Program-made: the position numbers and the translations under genes
Part shown: positions 8,249 through 17,400 of the stretch, in pieces
Layout: each line of letters starts with the position of its first letter
How positions within the stretch are numbered: position 1 is the first letter of the stretch
Source of the DNA: Echinostoma caproni
Lineage: Eukaryota; Platyhelminthes; Trematoda; Plagiorchiida; Echinostomatidae
Assembly: GCA_900618425.1 (NCBI GenBank)
Contig: UZAN01044428.1
Span: 5,180 to 24,395, forward strand
DNA length: 19,216 bases
Reading direction: 5' to 3'
The notes under the pieces: model-generated
Seen by the model: the letters and a program-made list of their open reading frames with translations, nothing else
Told to the model about the DNA's origin: nothing
Databases searched by the model: none

Positions 8249-11200
8249 CTATGATTGGATAGCAAAATATAGAATCTGAACAATGCGTTTTTCGACCTTA
8301 GTGCATAGGTGTACTCTTCTATAGGAACCGGAACTGGTGAAATGACAAACCTTTCGTGATTTTCTAATTTAGGATAGGATTTTCACATTAAAAATTCTTT
8401 GGTTAAGATCCGTACCACCTTCCCTTTGTTTATGACCTGCTTACTTGCGATGAGATGGCCTTCGCCATGGCAGAGCAGCGTCAACAAAGAATTGAGGTTT
8501 ATGTTACTTGGAGTGTTCACTGCTAAATTGTTACGCAATTAGGATGAGTGATAAAGGATTAACTGTCGTCATGAAAGAAATGTCTAATAATGGACCAAGT
8601 GGGGAGAACTTAGAAAGATACGTAGATATTCGTAGTAGATTCCCATAAGGTTCTCAAAAGCCAAATAAATGTTGCGAACAGGCTTGTTTTTGTAACTTCG
8701 ACTTCGGGCATTCACGGTTGTATGAGATGAAAAACACGTGATTGTTTCGTTAGGGTACATAGGGAATCTACAACCTCAGCTGTCAACTTTTGGGGGATTA
8801 TATGAATATGTTTTGGATCTCTTTAGTAATATCTCAACCATGTAACTTGTATAAAATTATTTGTTAGATTCAATTACCTGCCGAGAAAAGTGAACTAAGC
8901 TTATGCTTTCGATGCAGTCCTAACACTTTCTAAAGAATCTGTACAGTCGGATGATTGAAAGAAAATTACGTAATCTCGTGAATTTTAGAACAAACAATAC
9001 GTGAAATTTAAAGTAAACAGACACTGTATAGCCGTTTAGAACTTTTTAATTTTCATCAATTGTGGAAGCACATCGACCCAACTAAGAATCGAACTCGGAA
9101 TCTCACCGATGATAGGCAAACATATTGTAGCGTGAAACAGAAACTGACTGATGTCCAGTAATTGAATGCCGAATTACTGTTGACAGCTACCTTTCCCTTT
9201 CCATTTAAAGACTGTGCAAGTTGTGTGACGCCTAGCACAGTGATGCAAGACACTGAGAACGAAGACCAGAACAAAACCCACAGTTGCTACCTACTACTCA
9301 ATCGATCCAGTTCTTGAGGATTCTGTTTCTATCGGAGACATACTGCAATATTACTCATTTGATCACCGGGTAACTGGGTAGATAGCCTCACTTCATCCAT
9401 GCACCATATACTACAACCCATCTTAGTAAGCGTGATCCAGTTATTATAAATCGCTCAACAGAGCTCTAGTTTCCCATGTTGTTTAACTTGATCGGCAAAA
9501 GTTCGAACCTAAACGCTTGTTAACAAGTATTAGTGGAAGTTAGAAACATAGGGTCGCCTCTATACATTACATCAATACCGAAAGACGAAAAATGTCTCGT
9601 GACGTTAACACTTCGTTAAACCTTCTCCATTGCAGATGTAAAACAATCTGGCGAACATAAAGCACGTTGGGTTGATCAATCAGAGTGAACGAAAATGTAC
9701 ATGCAAACCAAGGTTACCGAAAATGGAGGTAACAAGTCAACCCCACGGTAAATGGATTGATTGCGCCAACAACTATTGAATGTACAAAAATGGGCGACGA
9801 AATGTAAGAGTTTAGTATTGTGGTTGCGTAACAGAGGTTTGAAAGACGAAATACAACTAACTGTCTTTTGTTATGAGAAGTTCTGTAGCAGATGACCCCA
9901 GGTTTCTCGTGATTTTCTGATCACCGGTTGTCGGTTGCACCAATGATTTCACCAACCCCTTCGAAATGTGATCGGTTTACTAACTATCTGTCATCTAATG
10001 TTCAAATATTCATTATTTGTGTCAAACTGGATTTCCAAAATTAGTGGCCAAAATCAGTCAGTCATTTGGTCAATATTTTCAAATCCCCTGTTTTTGTTAG
10101 ATGCGACCGAATCTGATCATCCCTTATTCTAGTTAAGCTCAGCCGATCCCTTGTCCAAATAATTTCCGGCATACCATTAATTCTTGGGTTGAACAAAATT
10201 CAGTTGGCGATCGTCATCTGATATCTACCATATACACTGTTCTGACGTTGGCCCAAAATGCGTTCAATATAAACTTGCTTCCACATATTAAATTTCCTTA
10301 TAACATCTTAACCACATATAACCCCGACTTTCCTCAGTTACATTACACTTTTGCTTGAACACTGCAACATATTTTTGCGTCTGTAGGGCAGTGTCTTCCA
10401 GTGAGTCATGTGATTTACGTTCTAAATGCCTCCCGAAACCTGGTATTGGTATGGTATCATGTTCTTGGATTATACTGCAGGTCAGAACGTAAACACCAAA
10501 GATTATTTTCTCAGGTACTTGCAAACCGGATCACCGGTTTAGCCGAATCTCCAGGGTGGCGAGGAGGCAAACCGGCGCTCGATCAGACGAACGTTACACC
10601 CAGGGTACCAATGTACCCTAGCTTTCAGTCAGGTGGGTACGGTTCGTGACTACTGTGTCCCGCGACCCGTTTGGAAGTTCCTTATCGAGAGACTAACTCA
10701 GAGAATCTAAGATATCGGTGAAGAATTAGTTGCCTTCGGCTTATCCACTCAGGTATGACATCGAACACTGGATTTCCGTCCACACACTTTGATTGGAGCA
10801 CCCTCACAATAGCAAGGCAAAGAGATGGGCTTCCCACGAAGTGCTTTTCGTAGAGGTATATCCTGGAGTTAAGGACGTTTCGAGCCTAAGAGAAACGGAG
10901 GATTTTGGGGGTGGATGGAGACGACGTGTGAATGTCAATCCCCAGACACTTAAAAGAGACGGGGCATTGAATGAGAGACTTGTTAATATATGTCACGTTA
11001 GGCTACCTAATTTCTGACTACGTCGCTAGCCTAATCATTATTTGCGGGCATTTAGTTGAGGATGTGTGGTAAATGACACTCATGCATCTACGCACTCCTG
11101 GTATATCAGTATTTGTCTTTGTTCTGACACTGTTTTTATCTATATGCTCCCTTCTCTATTGATCAGCCGAAAGGATGGACAAAAAATGAAAATCAATACA

Positions 11201-14200
11201 ATCCCATGACTTATTGATTCGCCTTCGTTTTGGGAATAGAAATTACTCGATAGTTCCCTTTCTTTTCTTTCTCATTTCTACTTCCTTTGATTGAATACAT
11301 AATGATACAGTTTTCAAGAATTGGGAAGCGACCAATCGAAGGACTGCCATATAATACAAACATACGTCCGCCTCGGTGATAATTTGGGCCATCGCTGCCC
11401 AGTGATTAATGTGAAAGCATGCCTTGCTCACTCACTGGCGGTGAGTATTGTACCGACCCCTGCCAAGCCTTCGCAGTTGACACAGTCTCTCCTATTTGGA
11501 CCTATCTTTTGTTCAAGGTAGTTCAACGTACACCTGGCCGAGATCAATCACACCGTGGATGTGCCGGAATCGATCGGTCCATTCTATTAAATGACGCGGA
11601 TCCAATCCAAGGATGGTAAAGCCCGATTGCCGTCTACAGCATGGACCATGACGATTAGAATAAACAAAGCCTTACTTTGTGCACACAAACAGTTCATTAA
11701 CTCCCTCCCGTGGCCATTTGTCTGAAGTGTCTCCACCTAAGATTTCAGTCGACTATTCGCACTCCGCAAGCTATAATTACTAATTATGTGATCAGTGTTG
11801 GAACATCCGCCTCCCAACCCCAAACTTCCATTTTACACATACTAAAACCCTGAATTGCTGTCACCCCGTGTTATTTCCCCAAGTTATATAATGTGCTATA
11901 ATTGGCCAGTAGATCAAGCGCTGAAAACAAGCTTGTTCGCCAAATCCGTTTTTCTAAAGAATCCATAAAAATTACTTAATCGGAGTATAAACTTACAGAC
12001 CTAGATTCCTTTCCATTTTTACCTGAATTGTCACCTTTGAGCTCCAGCTACAATTTGACTTTACAATACCTAGCTTTCATTAATTTGTTTAACGTCATTT
12101 CACGACTGAACTATCGTTATACAACTACTGTGGCCTTACATCATAGTTCACATGAAATCTCTACGTCTGTCCGGGCATTTTAGGTATATCTCAAAAGTTC
12201 ATACAGAGAGAAAACTTTTTTCGAGAACTGTTAATGGTAGCAATGGACAATTTATTTCATAGCGCCACTACTGTCATTTGAATACTCACTTTTTCCAATA
12301 AAGCCATATTTTCATACCCCTTTTGTTGAGCATTATCATACTCGTCCATTCTTTTCCTCAATTCCTCATGTGCCTTAAACACCTGGAGTAGAAATAACGA
12401 TAATAACCAGTCACAACTTATTTGATGGTGAGAGACTGAGTGATATGGCTGTGTCGTAAACGGTAGCGTTTGTGCATCTTCGCAATTTCTTTGCAACCTT
12501 AAACTATTGAAATTCACCATTTTTTGTTCGACTCTGCTTTCAACTTTCCTATCTTTTCCTATTCTTCATCTAAATTGGTAGCCAAAATACACCAACCAAA
12601 GTGGGCGCACGAAAGTGCATGGTTGAACAAAGTGAACTGAAATGATCTGATTCCTTTAAATTTTTGTCGCAAAAGTCACCCTAGATAATGAACAAACGTT
12701 TTCATTTATTTACTACGGTTATTTCCCTTTCACTTGACCCCAACTGCTAACATGGTTGAAGGAATGAGAAGTTAAGAGTAACCACTGTCTTCAACTTCTT
12801 TACTTGATAAAAGTATGAAATAAAAACACCAATGCACATATTGAACGATAAAGGATGCTTCTGTATTCTTCAGTACACATCATTTGTTTATTACTTTACT
12901 CTTCATCTGCATATTATATATACATATAGTAGCATAAACTAAACTAGAACCTATTAGAAACTAGTGGAAACACCGAAGGTGATGAACATCGACTTTGAAG
13001 CTGAACTCCGGGAACTTCGACTACAAACCCGAACTTTACAGTTTAAGTCCGGTTATGAACGCATGAATAATAAGTAGAGTTGATGCGTTTCAGCGAGGAT
13101 GAACTAGCCATTCACTATACTATCTCTACCGTTGCACAAAATTCTATCTTAAATAAGATGCATTACACAATTGAACAATCGAAATTCTTCAACGGAATGA
13201 AACTCACACAATCAGTTCAGAACACGGATACTGGAGTATACGCATTCCACGGGTTAAGTACTTTGCAGGAGAAACCAAATGAGATCGATTTATAAGTCCG
13301 TATTTAACAGCTAACTACTTGTATGCTTGTCAGTAGTCAGCTAAGGGCACGCTTCTGGCCGGAGAAAGTTGTCGTGTTAATCGTAAGAAATGAAATTCAA
13401 CAAAGATCATCAAGGGGGGTATCCACACATAAGTGACTCCTACGACGTCCAAAGAAATACGCTAAGTTAACATAAGAACACACACAAGGTCCGAAATTAC
13501 CGGAACGGCCCAGTAAACATTTTGGCCCNCGTCACTTGTTTTCCCATATTTGTCACTTATCCAATGAAACAACACAACCAAGTAGCAAATGGGTGATCGG
13601 GTTCAAGTTCCCATCCCCACCCTCATATGAATAATGTAACATGTTTAAATGTATGTTTTTAATGGCGGTGACCGGTTTCTGAGAAAAGATGGCTAAGCGG
13701 CAGCTTCGTCCTGATATAGAGATACTGCTAAAAACTGTATGCTGCGTTATTCTCGTGCTATGGTGGAACGCATAGTTTGATAAAAAGTAAATCAAACTTG
13801 ACCTGTTATTGCTGCTTCAGTTTTTACACTTTCCATTTTCTCTGTGGTATCAGGATGTGCTGCTGTTGCGCGAAAATTAAACCAAAAAGTAAAAGTAAAT
13901 GGTTCTCTAACCTAATAAGGTTAGATAACCATTTACTTAAGTATTTTTATTACGGTTGTTGAATGTCGTTCGGTTGTTCTCCGGCATTGTGAATTAAACT
14001 ACCAGCACTAATTGTCGGTGTCTGTCTCGTAACTTATCAGTTTAGTCCGATGAATGAATATGTTTGTTTCTGAAGAAGTGTATGAAAAATGAATAGATAA
14101 CTTCAAAGATTGGATGTTAATTCAAGCTTGATACTCTAAAAACAACTCACTGTTATTTAAAGACAAAAAGCATACCTTTTTCTGAGATACCTGATAATTT

Positions 14201-14450
14201 TTCTCCAGATTTTCTGTTTCCTGTTTCAAACTGTTTTTATGGAAAGCACAAAGTTTTCGGATTACAGAAATAATTGAGCCTACCTTTCAAGCATCGCTTG
14301 TGCACCTTTGTTGTACTGCTCACCCTGTTGGTTCCGATAGAAACTGATTTGTTTGAGAAGGCGGTCTGTTTCTTCAATGTTCCACGCCTGAAGTAGTTCG
14401 TGTATTGTGCCCTCAGTGGCCACCTAAAATCAATGATATCAAGCAAACGT

Positions 14451-14493
<43 letters not shown>

Positions 14494-17400
14494 CGGCTTA
14501 TGGACAAGCATGGCGCCAACTTGAAAAGAAGCTGATAAATAGCGAAGCTTTGAGTACAAATGAGGAAAATGTGGAGAAACGAATTATAGAGTAGCGGAGA
14601 TACAAGAAAAGCGATAGTATTTGTTTGTTTTATCTTGCTCTTTTGATTACTTTGTTTGAAATATAACGCTAAGCTTGACTAAAGGGTTGACTAAGCGTTG
14701 CGTTTCAATCTCTATTACAGGTACGTGTCTTTTCTGGAGGCGAAAGTTACACATGAGATTAACAACCGTTCTAATGTCCATTATCTCGCAGTGCACAGTA
14801 CTAGTGTGACCACCTGGGATTGAGTGTGCGTGGTGTGCATCTCCTATTGGACCACTGGGTTCGTAGATGTTAGTGTTACCTCAGCCATGTAGGACCCGAA
14901 CTGAGTTGCTCCTGACAGTTTTCAATAGATTTCAAGGATTTTTTTATATTACTGTATTTGCGATGATTAACCTGGTCTAAGGTTTTTAATTTTTAATCTA
15001 TGCTGGAACGAGTGCAATCAGAGGAAGATACTGTTCAGATCGGAATGCAAATGAAAACATTGTATAGAAAAAGTGAATATGTGCTATATTAAGCACTCAT
15101 TTGATACATATCGCTGAAAGCTTACTACTATTGTTACGCGAGATTCGATAAAACTGTGCATTTAGGGTATCTATTGGGTAGAACGCAACGACAGGAAACG
15201 ACAAAAGGTAAAAAAGAGGACAGAAGATAAGAAAAACAACAACAATACAAGAGGTTGCGATGCTTCTGAAAGTGATATCATGAATAAAGCAAGAGGAGGA
15301 GCTGAGCTAAAGAGCAGAAGGTATGAATAACATTTTTCTTAAGAATATATTTCCGAACATAATCTTCAGTAAGTTCAATGGAACACATCCTGGAGCAATA
15401 CTGTATTTGAGGAACTCATCATTAGCACATGTTCACCGATGTGTTCAGAGTATGAACTTCAAACACACAAGTCTCTGTTCTCATTTTGATTAATCCTCTC
15501 AATAAAAACTTTGTGTAATAGAGAGTGACAGTTCAGTTTTAACAGCCAGCAAAGTCCATACAGCGAATGAGTTAGGCCGGAATGCATTTTAAGGATGAAA
15601 GACTGCAGTGTTTCTCTTGGTAATTAAATTTTTTCGCAAGGCCTTTTAGTCAAAGTGCCCACTTTTTGCTTCCAGCGTCCAGAATATACTTTTATTTGAC
15701 CGGAAATAGCGTTTTGTAAATGGTCAACGACTTTACATTTAAGTATGCTATAAAAGAGGATGCGATGTGTGTTCGATTACTTCACTCGTAGAAGAGACCC
15801 AATTTCGATGTTTTTATGTGTTGGGACGAAGATCATTGCTATTCGCCCCAAGATAAACCGGGCTAATTCTGTGGGGAAAAAATCGAACAAATTTACAACA
15901 CATTCGACCCACATTAGGGTAATCTTGGATCAATACTAATCTCGCGGAGATTTATCAATAATATTGCGTCGTACGGCATTACTCACTCAGTCCGTCCGTC
16001 TGATCCGTGGCCTATGACCGATTGAACTTTGCTCAGTGTGTACTTGATTGGTACAATCTTTTTCTCGCATTGATCGATGTTAATTTGAATCACATATAAG
16101 CATCAGAGTAAAACTTGAAAATTGACCCGTGACTTGTGCTCAACGCCATTGAAATCCCGTGCTGCTGAAGCCGCGTCTTCTCTCTCGTATTTTGGGAGGC
16201 CTGAGAGATCGATAGCCGACCGTGCGTCCTGTATTCCGCCTAGATAGCTTCCACTCCTAGATCTATCTATCTATCTATCATCCGCTCACGGACTTAGTGT
16301 TAGTCCACTGTTCTCGTGTTCCCGTGTGCTACTACTGTTACTGTGCTATATCTTGTTCTTTGCACTTGTGGTGTTCTCCTGTGATATAGTGCTGAGCGAC
16401 ACAATAGTAGGCAACGGATTTAGGTGGAGTAAAACATGACAAATTGGCGACGTAGCAGCATGTAATTTAATTAGTGAAATCCTGCAGTACAGATACCATT
16501 TACGATTGAATTGATTTCTTTCCAATGGTATTTTAGAAGGCTGATCCACCGAACTGTACGAGGACTGCATTGCTCCCATACATAGCTAATGCGGGTAACA
16601 TTATATCTGGGTATTCAGTTTGATATCCGCATAGCCCGTTCTTCAACCCATAAGATAATGTTTTCACCGAGTTTAAGATAATAATCACGAACCGCTTGGC
16701 GCCATGTTGAGAGGACAAGTTGCAAGTGTCGGAAGGGGCCACAATGAGAAACCACTGAGATCAACTTCTAGATGATGCTTGCCGCTTCAAATTTCGAAGT
16801 ATTTCACAGTTCGTTCGTGCTGTTTATGATTGACATGCACCTACGTTCACTTAAAGCGCTCTCTCGAAAAAACTCTGGGGAAAATTACAATAACTGAGTG
16901 TGAAGTATTATTGCTCCGGACGTAGACGTTCTGGATTGATCGAGTCATCTTACTGGGATTTTTAAAGTCAGAAAACAGCACGAAAAGAGCGCAGTTTGAA
17001 GAAAAACTGCGAAATGTTATAAAGGTAACTCACTGCTAAATCCTAAGTGCTGGAAGTATGTAAAGACGCAGTGCACCGACAATCTCCTCGCTGAAGTTTG
17101 CACCTATTCCTGGTCTAGCCCGTGCACGGTCACGTGGACTGAGTTTTCAGTTGAGTCTTGGTGTGCTCCCTAGTCTTTGCGACCTTTCTCTGGATTTTTT
17201 CCCACTGTCGGACGTCGGCCATTTGCAAAACACCTTTTCTAACCAAAAAATGTACATTCCGACTGTGATGCTAGCTACTGTACGAATTAGAAACAAGGTT
17301 CGTAAACCTTAAACGATGGATAAACTACCACTGCAAACACGGGATTTGGCATGATTTTCATTTCGCATGGTCGCCGAGCTTGGCAGTTTGTTTGCGAATG

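Noticed and set aside
10288..10524. Minus-strand ORF with good acceptor CTGACCTGCAG as an extra exon between exons 8 and 9
   Set aside because: The open frame would need phase 2 at the acceptor, but exon 8 ends in phase 0, and exons 8 and 9 join in phase without it.
14237..14446. 69-codon minus-strand ORF
   Set aside because: It lies in a different frame from exon 6 of the host gene, whose frame is supported by splice sites and ankyrin continuity.
14400..14594. Plus-strand ORF with a run of Tyr-Ile repeats
   Set aside because: The repeat is just the translated TA microsatellite, and the rest has no family features.
16680..16760. Shared TGGCGCCA with the block after the TA repeat near 14505 as a dispersed repeat pair
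   Set aside because: The match is only about ten bases and does not extend, so it does not support a repeat.
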